A DNA stretch of 5,634 nt from Actinomycetes bacterium. GTDB lineage: Bacteria > Actinomycetota > Actinomycetes > Streptosporangiales > Streptosporangiaceae. The translations under genes were made by a program, and so were the position numbers. Below, piece after piece: positions 1-5,150 of this stretch (position 1 is the first letter of the stretch; each line of letters begins with the position of its first letter). The notes under the pieces are model-generated. The model worked only from the letters and a program-made list of their open reading frames with translations. It searched no databases and was not told where the DNA came from. The DNA lies in NCBI GenBank assembly GCA_023425615.1, contig JAFACJ010001196.1, positions 1 through 5,634 of the forward strand. Direction: 5' to 3'.

Positions 1-216
1 GGTGTAGGGGGCATGGTCTCTTGGGGGTAGGTGTGGGACGCGGTCTGCTTGTCCGGAGATGCACCGGCAAGTCTCGGCCGTGTCTGGCTCTGCGGTGACG
101 AACGTGGGTCCTTTGGTGATGCGGATGCTTTGGTGGTGGTCATCCATCCGCTGCCTCTGACGTCTGGATGGGCGAGTTGGAGGCCGTTCCTTCCTGTGGC
201 GGGAAGGGGCAGCCGT

Positions 217-222
217 TATCGT
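217..222 (+). promoter_or_regulatory. Candidate -10 element of a leaderless promoter for the HAD-like gene
   Basis: TATCGT fits the actinobacterial -10 pattern TANNNT. It ends six bases before the G of the proposed GTG start at 229, the spacing expected if transcription starts on the first base of the start codon. No ribosome binding site stands close to that GTG; the nearest purine run, GGGAAGGGG at 201-209, is about 19 bases away, which is too far. No convincing -35 hexamer is visible. Leaderless transcripts are common in actinobacteria, but here this is an inference from spacing only. Confidence 0.35.
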
Positions 223-228
223 GCAGCC

Positions 229-771
229 GTGACCGTCTCCGTGCAGCGCCCGCTGCTCTTTCTCGACGTCGACGGACCGCTCATTCCCTTTGGAGAGGCG
301 CCTCGGCATCACCTGGACGGCCATCCGACCTATGGTCCGGTTCATGGATCGCCACCGTCCGGCTCGAATCCGCTCCTCACGAGGATCGATCCCGCGCACG
401 GGCCGCGGTTGACGGCGTTGCCGTGTGATTTGGTCTGGGCCACCACCTGGATGGACGACGCGAACGAGTATGTAGCGCCGTGGATCGGTCTGCCGTGCCT
501 TCCGGTCGTCATCTGGCCGGAACCAACCGCCGTCGATGATCAGGACGAGCACGCCGGCATCCACTGGAAGACGCGCGGCCTCATCGAGTGGGCTGGCGGA
601 CATCCGTTCGCCTGGGTCGATGATGAGATCACCGACGCCGATCGGGCGTGGGTGGCCGCCCATCACCGGGGAAGGGCGCTGCTCCATCGAGTCGACCCCC
701 GCCAAGGCCTTGTCGACGCCGACTACGCCGCGTTGAACGAATGGATGATCCAGGCTGGTGGAGCGGCTTGA
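229..771 (+). CDS. HAD-fold protein of the Swiss Army Knife RNA repair-associated type (HAD_SAK-like)
   Basis: This is a 180-residue soluble protein with the motifs of the haloacid dehalogenase superfamily. Motif I is LFLDVDGPL, with Asp13 as the likely nucleophile and Asp15 as the general acid. Motif II is the ATTW segment (Thr72/Thr73), Lys114 in HWKTR is a candidate motif III lysine, and WVDDEITDADRAW (Asp131, Asp132) supplies the Mg-binding acidic motif. The family is widespread in actinobacteria and related to HAD domains found in 'Swiss Army Knife' RNA repair proteins. A phosphatase-type reaction is expected, but the substrate is unknown. No RNA ligase, kinase or other repair partner is in the window. 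GTG at 229 was chosen because the conserved part begins MTVSVQRPLLFLDVDG. GTG at 241 is possible. The open frame runs back to 31, but that stretch is T/G-rich and looks non-coding. The 3' end abuts a transposase remnant, so the last few residues may not be original. Confidence 0.8.
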   Translation: MTVSVQRPLLFLDVDGPLIPFGEAPRHHLDGHPTYGPVHGSPPSGSNPLLTRIDPAHGPRLTALPCDLVWATTWMDDANEYVAPWIGLPCLPVVIWPEPTAVDDQDEHAGIHWKTRGLIEWAGGHPFAWVDDEITDADRAWVAAHHRGRALLHRVDPRQGLVDADYAALNEWMIQAGGAA

Positions 772-887
772 ACCCGGCTTACCGGTTCCGCCGCCTGCGC
801 ATCCGCTGGGAGATCCGCGACGAGATCCACGAAGCCTTCCTCGCCCTGGCCGCTGCCCTCATCTGCCAGCGCGGACCCGTCCGCTGA
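768..887 (+). pseudogene. C-terminal remnant of an IS5-like transposase
   Basis: About 39 codons starting LNPAYRFRRLRIRWEIRD and continuing EIHEAFLALAAALICQ end at TGA 885-887. The codons have high GC in the third position, unlike the DNA to the right. Actinomycete IS5-family DDE transposases commonly end with a helix of the type RWEIRDDIHEAFLxLxCALICWRRL, and this matches from memory. No DDE catalytic core, start codon or upstream transposase portion exists. The fragment overlaps the stop codon of the HAD-like gene in another frame, so the element was truncated when it met that gene. A small inverted repeat, TAGGA-GT-TCCTA at 894-905, lies seven bases after the stop and could be what is left of an IS end. 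The transposase assignment is likely; the exact family is less certain. Confidence 0.55.
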
Positions 888-1136
888 TTCTGTTAGGAGT
901 TCCTAGAGCACCCCCGCTCTACGACACGCTGAGCCTCGGCTCCGACACCGCTCCACGGCCGTGCTCAGCTTTATGGCAGCGCCTTGAAACCGAGCTCCAC
1001 GTCGATCCCGGCACCGGCCGACCGAACAGGGCCGAGATCGGCTTCCTCAACAGCCAGTCGCCAGGCACCGGTACCGGGGCAAAACGAAAAGCGTCCCGGC
1101 GTGCCCACGATCGCAGGGAAGCCGCTCCGACCCGGT
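888..1136. other. Intergenic stretch without a recognisable gene
   Basis: Open frames cross this stretch on both strands, but none has the third-position GC bias of the neighbouring genes and none contains a recognisable domain. Around 1105-1136 the sequence begins to resemble the repeat unit that follows (ACGATCGCAGGGAAGC). A perfect 10-bp palindrome, CCGGTACCGG, lies at 1068-1077, without an obvious role. Nothing else can be supported here. Confidence 0.5.
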
Positions 1137-1790
1137 CGGCGATCGACGAAGACGAACATCCACTTGACCCATGCCACGGTCAGCGGAGATGGGTGGCCCG
1201 TCCGACCGGCCAGCGATCAACAGGGCAAGCACCTGTCTCCTCCGGGAGCGACCGACGCAGACCAGCATCCACCCGACCGGTCAGCGGCCACCGGTCAGCG
1301 GTCACCGGTCAGCGAGGACAGGAAGCCCATCTAACCCGCTCAGCGGAGACAAGCGATCCAACCCAGGCAGCAGCCAACGGAGGCAAACGTCCGTCCCCTC
1401 TGGCAGCGATCGGCGGAGACGAGCCCTACTTGATCCAAGCGGCAGCCGATACAGGCAAGCACCCTCCCGCCAGACAGCGGTCTGCGGAGACAAGCACCTA
1501 CCCTTCCCAGAGCGCCACCCTCCCCGGACAGAGATCAGTAGAGACGGCCAGCCGACCTGACCCAGATAACGGCCAACGGAGGCAAGCACCCATCTCCTTC
1601 AGGCAGAGACCGACGAAACCAAGCCTCCACTCGATCTGAGCGGCAGCCGGCAAAGACGGTCGGTCCCCTTCTGGCTCCGCTGGAGATCGACAGAACCAAG
1701 CATCCATCTCCTCCAGGCAGCGATCAACGGAGGCAGATGCCTACCTGGCTCAGATAGCGACCGACAGGAGAGCCAAGACATGCTGACAGC
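1137..1790. repeat. Degenerate 36-37-bp tandem repeat array, about 18 units
   Basis: Reading the plus strand, one unit recurs. It begins CAGCGATCAACGGAGG, continues CAAGCACC and closes with CATCTCCTCCAGG. Units begin near 1137, 1181, 1211, 1246, 1282, 1310, 1341, 1368, 1404, 1443, 1475, 1529, 1567, 1604, 1644, 1681, 1718 and 1755. Spacing is mostly 35-40, with shorter steps of 27-32 and one gap of 54 that may hold a partial unit at 1508. The best-kept part is the left end (CAGCGATC, then CGGAG and CAAGC). Within a unit GGAG and CTCC blocks can pair, for example GGAGAT at 1682-1687 with ATCTCC at 1706-1711. The array is T-poor on the plus strand. Variable unit length breaks any reading frame and third-position bias is absent, so it is probably not coding. 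Alternatives are a decayed repeat-protein gene or a protein-binding array. No CRISPR-like repeat and spacer pattern is present. Confidence 0.75.
1281..1322. repeat. Local 14-bp tandem triplication inside the larger array
   Basis: TCAGCGGCCACCGG (1281-1294), TCAGCGGTCACCGG (1295-1308) and the diverged TCAGCGAGGACAGG (1309-1322) stand head to tail. The first two differ at one base. They look like a local expansion of the left end of the 36-37-bp unit joined to its ACCGG tail, and they account for the short unit step between 1282 and 1310. Confidence 0.75.
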
Positions 1791-2184
1791 TGATGAACGG
1801 CGAGCTGCGATGCTCAACAAGAACTCCCCATACGAGTGCGACGAAGCGCAGCAGACGTCCACCAGATCCAGACGGTTGGTCGGCCATGGGAGGCCACGAG
1901 AGAAATCCACCGCACGCTACGTCAGGCTCGAAGACAACGTGACCAGGCGCCCAAGGAGCGACTCAGACCGCGACCGCACGAAGAACACACGGTTCCACGT
2001 GAAACAACGACCGGAAGAAGAGACAACGCTGGAGCCGAGCCAAGCGGAGATCACGCCAGGAAGGCGGCAACATATCCGCTTCTCCAGAACAAGCCGCCCG
2101 GCGCACCCCCGTCAACGCTCCCCATCGACGCCGAAGACAGCAGCGCCCCACCGCGGCGCCCCCACCTGAAGCCTCTGCCAAGCC
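1791..2184. other. A-rich, T-poor intergenic DNA containing a parS site; coding status doubtful
   Basis: This stretch joins the repeat array to the end of the parB operon. Adenine far exceeds thymine on the plus strand; in 1981-2040 I count 23 A against 4 T. An open frame from ATG 1780 to 2169 (129 codons) has an AGGAG at 1766-1770 nine bases before the start. The product would be a very basic, Arg/Thr/Ser/Pro-rich chain with almost no hydrophobic core. It uses AGA and AGG arginine codons that are scarce in the neighbouring genes, and I recognise no domain in it. An overlapping second frame is equally plain. I therefore treat the stretch as probably non-coding, with the parS-like palindrome at 1991-2006 as its one clear element. 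Confidence 0.45.
1991..2006. promoter_or_regulatory. parS: parS centromere site downstream of the parB operon
   Basis: The core GTTCCACGTGAAAC (1992-2005) differs at one position from the actinobacterial and Bacillus parS consensus GTTTCACGTGAAAC and keeps the central CACGTG. ParB binds this palindrome through its helix-turn-helix, loads as a CTP-dependent clamp and spreads to form the segregation complex acted on by ParA. The site lies outside any convincing gene, about 240 bp beyond the parB stop and past its terminator. The parB gene is in the same window, which supports function. ParB binding here is inferred from sequence match. Confidence 0.75.
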
Positions 2185-2216
2185 CGAGAGGCCAAAAGAA
2201 CGAGAGGCCAAAAGAA
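2185..2216. repeat. Perfect tandem duplication of a 16-bp unit at the parB terminator
   Basis: CGAGAGGCCAAAAGAA occurs at 2185-2200 and again without a gap at 2201-2216. The right copy forms most of the U-rich tail of the parB terminator when read on the minus strand. The left copy therefore provides a second U-rich run just beyond it. The copies are identical, unlike the strongly diverged array to the left, so this duplication is probably recent. Confidence 0.9.
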
Positions 2217-2236
2217 AAGGCCCTCCGAAGAGGGCC
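2210..2236 (-). terminator. Intrinsic terminator of the rsmG-parA-parB operon
   Basis: Read on the minus strand, a perfect 7-bp stem GGCCCTC / GAGGGCC closes a UUCG tetraloop, an especially stable C(UUCG)G hairpin. It is followed by TTTTCTTTT (2218 down to 2210). It begins 11 bases after the parB stop codon. The stem, loop and U tract are textbook rho-independent features. On the plus strand there is no U tract, so it acts only on leftward transcripts. Confidence 0.9.
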
Positions 2237-2247
2237 CAGGGGAGGGT

Positions 2248-3210
2248 TCAGCGGGGATCGTCGTCGGGGGCCATGGAAGAGATGATGCGGTCCAGGTCCT
2301 CCAGGGTGGCGAACTCCACGACGATCTTGCCCTTGCGGGAGCCGAGGTCGACGCGGACCTTGGTCTCGTAGCGTTCGCTGAGGCGTTCGGCGAGGGCTTC
2401 CAGGCCGGGGGCCACGGGTTTGCGGGACTGGCGGCGGGGGGCCGGCTTGTCGGGGTCGAGGTCGCGGAGGGCGATGATCTCCTCTACGGCGCGGACGGAG
2501 AGGCCCTCGGCGACGATGCGGGTGGCCAGGGCTTCCATCGCCTCGGGGGAGTCGAGGCCGAGGAGGGCTCGGGCGTGGCCGGCGCTGAGGACGTTCGCGG
2601 CGACGCGGCGCTGGACGGCGGGCGGGAGGTTGAGGAGGCGGTGGGTGTTGCTGATGTGGGGGCGGGAGCGGCCGACCCGGGTGGCGAGCTGCTCGTGGGT
2701 GGCGCCGAAGTCATCGAGGAGCTGGCGGTAGGCGGCCGCCTCCTCCAGCGGGTTGAGCTGCTGGCGGTGGAGGTTCTCCATGAGGGCGTCACGGAGCAGG
2801 TCGTCGTCCGAGGTGTCCCTGATGATCGCCGGGATGGTGTCGAGTCCGGCCCGCTGGGAGGCGCGCCAGCGCCGCTCCCCCATGATCAGTTCATAGCGCG
2901 CCGTCTGCAGGGTGGTCTCGGGGCTGAGTTCGCGGACCACGATCGGCTGCAGCAGCCCGACGATCGCGATGGAGGACGCGAGTTCCTCCAGCGCTTCCTC
3001 GTCGAAGTGGGTGCGCGGCTGGCGGGGGTTGGGGGAGATCGACTTGACCGGGAGTTCGGCGAAGCGGGCGCCGTCCACCTGGTCGAGGGCGGGGGCGGGC
3101 GCGATGGCGGAGGCCGCCGGGGCCGCCGGTGCGGGCTCGGCGACCGGAGCCATCGGGATCAGCGCGCCAAGGCCCTTGCCCAGACCTCGCGGCTGACGTG
3201 AAGCACTCAT
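2248..3210 (-). CDS. parB: Chromosome partitioning protein ParB (parS-binding CTPase clamp)
   Basis: This 320-residue ParB/Spo0J protein binds parS, hydrolyses CTP, spreads along origin-proximal DNA and stimulates ParA ATPase during chromosome segregation. The N-terminus [12 protein letters not shown] (8-19) is the typical ParA-contacting tail. An Ala/Pro-rich linker follows (about 21-42). The CTP-binding N-domain shows NPRQPR (61-66), GERRWRA (111-117) and [14 protein letters not shown] (145-158). The parS-binding helix-turn-helix lies at about 171-192 ([20 protein letters not shown]). The end (about 268-316) is the dimerisation domain, with [16 protein letters not shown]. Length is normal for the family. 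ATG at 3210 is preferred over the in-frame TTG at 3216, because GGGGG (3221-3217) lies six bases before the ATG but touches the TTG. It follows parA after 37 nt and is the last gene of the operon. Confidence 0.98.
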   Translation of the reverse strand: MSASRQPRGLGKGLGALIPMAPVAEPAPAAPAASAIAPAPALDQVDGARFAELPVKSISPNPRQPRTHFDEEALEELASSIAIVGLLQPIVVRELSPETTLQTARYELIMGERRWRASQRAGLDTIPAIIRDTSDDDLLRDALMENLHRQQLNPLEEAAAYRQLLDDFGATHEQLATRVGRSRPHISNTHRLLNLPPAVQRRVAANVLSAGHARALLGLDSPEAMEALATRIVAEGLSVRAVEEIIALRDLDPDKPAPRRQSRKPVAPGLEALAERLSERYETKVRVDLGSRKGKIVVEFATLEDLDRIISSMAPDDDPR

Positions 3211-3216
3211 TCTCAA

Positions 3217-3221
3217 CCCCC
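3217..3221 (-). promoter_or_regulatory. Shine-Dalgarno of parB, deciding its start
   Basis: On the minus strand GGGGG stands six bases before ATG 3210. The upstream in-frame TTG at 3216 directly abuts this run, leaving no spacer, so ATG is the likely start. Confidence 0.65.
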
Positions 3222-3247
3222 GTAGACGTGCGCGTACTCGGTGAAGC

Positions 3248-4243
3248 TCACGATGCCACCTCGGCCCAGCGGTGGGCGATCTCCGAGGCCGCCTCGCTGT
3301 AGGCGAGGGCCCCGGTGGAGCCCGGGTCGTAGGTCATGACGGACTGCCCGTAGCTGGGCGCCTCCGACACCCTGACGCTCCGCGGGATGACCGTCCTCAG
3401 CACCTTGTCACCGAAATGCGAACGTACCTCCTCGGCCACCTGCGAGGCGAGCTTGGTCCGGGCGTCGTACATGGTCAGCAGGACCGTGGAGACGTCCAGC
3501 GACGGGTTGAGGTGCGAGATCACCAGGTTCACCGTGCGCAGGAGCTGGCTGAGTCCTTCCAGCGCGTAGTACTCGCACTGGATGGGGATCAGCAGCTCGT
3601 CTCCCCCGACCAGGGCGTTCAGGGTGAGCAGGCCCAGCGACGGCGGGCAGTCGATCATCACATAGTCGAAGCGGCTCTTGTCGTAGTCGTCAAGGGTACG
3701 GCGCAGCCGCGACTCCCGCGCCACCTTGGAGACCAGTTCGATCTCCGCGCCCGCCAGGTCCAGGGTGGCCGGGGCGCAGTAGAGGTTGGGCACCTCGGGT
3801 GAGGCGACGATGGTGTCGGTGAGCGGGAGGTCCTCGATCAGCACGTTGTACATGGACGGCACGTCCGCGTGATGGTCGATGCCCAGGGCCGTGGAGGCAT
3901 TGCCCTGCGGGTCGAGGTCGATCACCAGGACCTGTGCCCCGTGCATCGCCAGGGCCGCCGCCAGATTGACCGAGGTCGTGGTCTTGCCCACCCCGCCCTT
4001 CTGGTTGGCGACGGTGATCACCCGGGTCCGCGGAGGGCGCGGCCATTCCCGGTCCCCCCGCTGCACCATCCCCTCCAGCGCGGACGCCGTGGCCCGCACG
4101 AGCGGCACGTCGCCGGAGGAGCCTGGCGGCGGGACGACGGTTTCACGTGAATCCACGGCTTGATCCGTCTCCATACGCGGGGCGACAGACGCCGTCTCGG
4201 CTGTCCCTTGCATGCTGAACGCGTGGCCTGATGACGGTTCCAC
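3248..4243 (-). CDS. parA: Chromosome partitioning ATPase ParA (Soj family)
   Basis: This 331-residue Walker-type ATPase forms ATP-dimers on the nucleoid and pulls or positions ParB-parS complexes. The deviant Walker A is KGGVGKTT (82-89, signature Lys82 and Lys87). [10 protein letters not shown] (109-118) is the Walker A' segment and YVMIDCPPS (194-202) the Walker [15 protein letters not shown] and [10 protein letters not shown] are further hallmarks of chromosomal ParA. About 70 residues precede the ATPase fold; such N-terminal extensions are usual in mycelial actinobacteria and are probably disordered. Residues 32-35 (SRET) are encoded by a parS site. The GTG start at 4243 is backed by GAAGGAG six bases upstream. 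It begins 29 nt after rsmG ends, so the two are very likely co-transcribed, and parB follows. Confidence 0.98.
   Translation of the reverse strand: MEPSSGHAFSMQGTAETASVAPRMETDQAVDSRETVVPPPGSSGDVPLVRATASALEGMVQRGDREWPRPPRTRVITVANQKGGVGKTTTSVNLAAALAMHGAQVLVIDLDPQGNASTALGIDHHADVPSMYNVLIEDLPLTDTIVASPEVPNLYCAPATLDLAGAEIELVSKVARESRLRRTLDDYDKSRFDYVMIDCPPSLGLLTLNALVGGDELLIPIQCEYYALEGLSQLLRTVNLVISHLNPSLDVSTVLLTMYDARTKLASQVAEEVRSHFGDKVLRTVIPRSVRVSEAPSYGQSVMTYDPGSTGALAYSEAASEIAHRWAEVAS
4139..4154. promoter_or_regulatory. parS: parS centromere site inside the 5' end of parA
   Basis: GTTTCACGTGAATC (4140-4153) matches the consensus GTTTCACGTGAAAC at 13 of 14 positions. Read in the parA direction it encodes Asp-Ser-Arg-Glu-Thr (residues 31-35). 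A parS placed in the parA N-terminal coding region, giving an S-R-E-T peptide, is a feature I recall from Streptomyces ParA (VSRET). Its presence in a poorly conserved, probably disordered part of the protein suggests selection on DNA rather than protein. ParB bound here could also affect parAB expression; that is inference. Confidence 0.85.
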
Positions 4244-4249
4244 CGCGAG

Positions 4250-4256
4250 CTCCTTC
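4250..4256 (-). promoter_or_regulatory. Shine-Dalgarno of parA
   Basis: GAAGGAG on the minus strand stands six bases before GTG 4243. It lies inside the 29-nt rsmG-parA gap and fixes the GTG as the start over the later in-frame ATGs at residues 11 and 24. Confidence 0.8.
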
Positions 4257-4272
4257 GTCGAAGAGGGGGAGG

Positions 4273-4968
4273 TCAGCCGCGTGTCGGCGACCTGTCACCC
4301 TTCCGCTTGCTCCTTTTGCCTCCACGCTCGGGGGTGCGCTCGGCGACGAGCCGAACGAGCGTCGTCGGCGGATCGACCTTACCCTGCCCCACCAGCAGGA
4401 GTTCAGCCCTCCGTACACCCAGCTTGCGCAAAACAGGCTGGGCTTCGGTCAGTTCCTGCGCCGCGCGCTCCCCTTTGAGCGCCAGCAGTTCGCCGCCGGG
4501 CCGCAGCAGGGGCAGCCCCCAGCCGGCGAGCCGGTCGAGTGGCGCCACCGCCCGTGCCGTCACGACGTCCACCGCGTAGTCCTTGACGACCTCCTCGGCG
4601 CGGCCCCGCCGGACCGTGACGTTCTCAAGGCCGAGTTCCCCGACCGCCTCGTTGAGGAAGGTCGTCCGCCGCAGCAGGGGTTCCAGCAGGGTGATGTGGA
4701 GGTCGGGACGGACGATCGCCAGTACCAGTCCCGGCAGTCCAGCGCCGGAACCGATGTCGATCACCGAGGCCCCCTCGGGGACCGCCTCGCTCAGCACGGC
4801 GCAGTTGATCACATGTCGTTCCCAGAGCCGGCCCACCTCGCGGGGGCCGATGAGCCCGCGCTCCACTCCGGCGGTGGCCAGCAGGCGCACATACCGTTCG
4901 GCGACGGGCAGCGCCGCGCCGAAGACCTCCTGCGCCTGCGGCGGTACGGCTTCCGGCTGCTCAGTCAT
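4273..4968 (-). CDS. rsmG: 16S rRNA (guanine527-N7)-methyltransferase RsmG (GidB)
   Basis: This 231-residue SAM-dependent methyltransferase modifies G527 in the 530 loop of 16S rRNA. In actinobacteria its loss typically gives low-level streptomycin resistance. The Rossmann motif I VIDIGSGAGLPGL (69-81) binds SAM. LLEP (94-97) carries the acidic residue expected to hold the SAM ribose. ARAVAPL, KGERAAQE and a Lys/Arg-rich tail (SKRKGDRSPTRG) complete a normal family profile; the basic tail probably helps bind rRNA. ATG 4968 was chosen because GGGGAAG lies five bases upstream and the family begins here. A longer frame to 5097 would run through the upstream hairpin and adds unrelated residues. 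It is the first gene of the rsmG-parA-parB unit. Confidence 0.97.
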   Translation of the reverse strand: MTEQPEAVPPQAQEVFGAALPVAERYVRLLATAGVERGLIGPREVGRLWERHVINCAVLSEAVPEGASVIDIGSGAGLPGLVLAIVRPDLHITLLEPLLRRTTFLNEAVGELGLENVTVRRGRAEEVVKDYAVDVVTARAVAPLDRLAGWGLPLLRPGGELLALKGERAAQELTEAQPVLRKLGVRRAELLLVGQGKVDPPTTLVRLVAERTPERGGKRSKRKGDRSPTRG

Positions 4969-4973
4969 CGGTT

Positions 4974-4980
4974 CTTCCCC
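4974..4980 (-). promoter_or_regulatory. Shine-Dalgarno of rsmG, deciding its start
   Basis: GGGGAAG on the minus strand with a five-base spacer (AACCG) to ATG 4968. This excludes the longer in-frame starts further upstream. Confidence 0.75.
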
Positions 4981-5084
4981 ACAGTCAACGATGGTTCCAC
5001 ATGCTCCGCGTGGCTGCGAAACCCGAAGCGCCATCCGCCGCCATCTTCCCGGCGACGGCCCCGGAAAGCGGTGGCCGCATAGCA

Positions 5085-5111
5085 AAAGCCCCCGCACACG
5101 GCGGGGGCTTT
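5085..5111 (-). terminator. Hairpin terminator between jag and rsmG
   Basis: This is a perfect 11-bp stem, AAAGCCCCCGC (5085-5095) against GCGGGGGCTTT (5101-5111), with a five-base loop. On the minus strand it ends in TTTT (5087-5084) before GC, so it can terminate leftward transcripts from jag, whose stop is 36 bases upstream. On the plus strand the T run is shorter (TTT), and there is no rightward gene to serve. The stem is strong but the U tract is short, so some read-through is likely. Confidence 0.8.
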
Positions 5112-5121
5112 CACCAGGAAT

Positions 5122-5150
5122 ATCCTAACAAACCACCAGAAAGCGGTCAG
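5122..5150 (-). promoter_or_regulatory. Candidate vegetative promoter for rsmG-parA-parB
   Basis: On the minus strand CTGACC (5150-5145, four of six against TTGACA) is followed by a 17-base spacer and TAGGAT (5127-5122), a full TANNNT -10. The expected start would be near 5115. The -35 overlaps the jag stop codon. Between the hairpin and the rsmG start I found no TANNNT on the minus strand, so this is the best candidate for an operon promoter. The predicted transcript would begin about four bases before the 5111-5085 hairpin. Confidence 0.4.

Noticed and set aside
1068..1077. Perfect palindrome CCGGTACCGG
   Set aside because: A 10-bp palindrome in GC-rich DNA is expected by chance, and nothing nearby suggests an operator.
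758..1639. A 293-codon plus-strand open frame across the repeat array, with recurring Gln-Arg-Ser and Ala-Ala-Asn peptides
   Set aside because: Repeat units vary in length and shift frame, third positions are not GC-biased, no ribosome binding site fits, and its beginning overlaps the HAD-like gene and the transposase remnant in other frames.
1137..1790. CRISPR array
   Set aside because: Units are contiguous and diverge throughout. There are no identical repeats separated by unique spacers of constant length, and no cas gene is present.
1302..1910. Three overlapping minus-strand open frames (1302-1589, 1498-1707, 1599-1910)
   Set aside because: They are translations of the same repeat units in successive frames, without a conserved domain or continuous frame; most likely chance openness in low-T DNA.
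3191..3204. parS-like GCTTCACGTCAGCC at the start of parB
   Set aside because: Only 10 of 14 positions match and the right half of the palindrome is broken; probably ordinary Ala-Ser-Arg-Gln codons.
4975..4983. DnaA-box-like TTCCCCACA upstream of rsmG
   Set aside because: It has two mismatches to the actinobacterial box TTGTCCACA, stands alone, and overlaps the rsmG Shine-Dalgarno. No cluster of boxes exists in the window.
4986..5020. Further parS-like or inverted motif (GGTTCCACATG and GGTTTC on opposite strands) upstream of rsmG
   Set aside because: Five mismatches to parS and the central CACGTG is lost; the inverted arms are short and imperfect.
4969..5097. N-terminal extension of rsmG by 43 codons
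   Set aside because: It would run into the intergenic hairpin and has no family similarity. The ATG at 4968 has a well-placed GGGGAAG.
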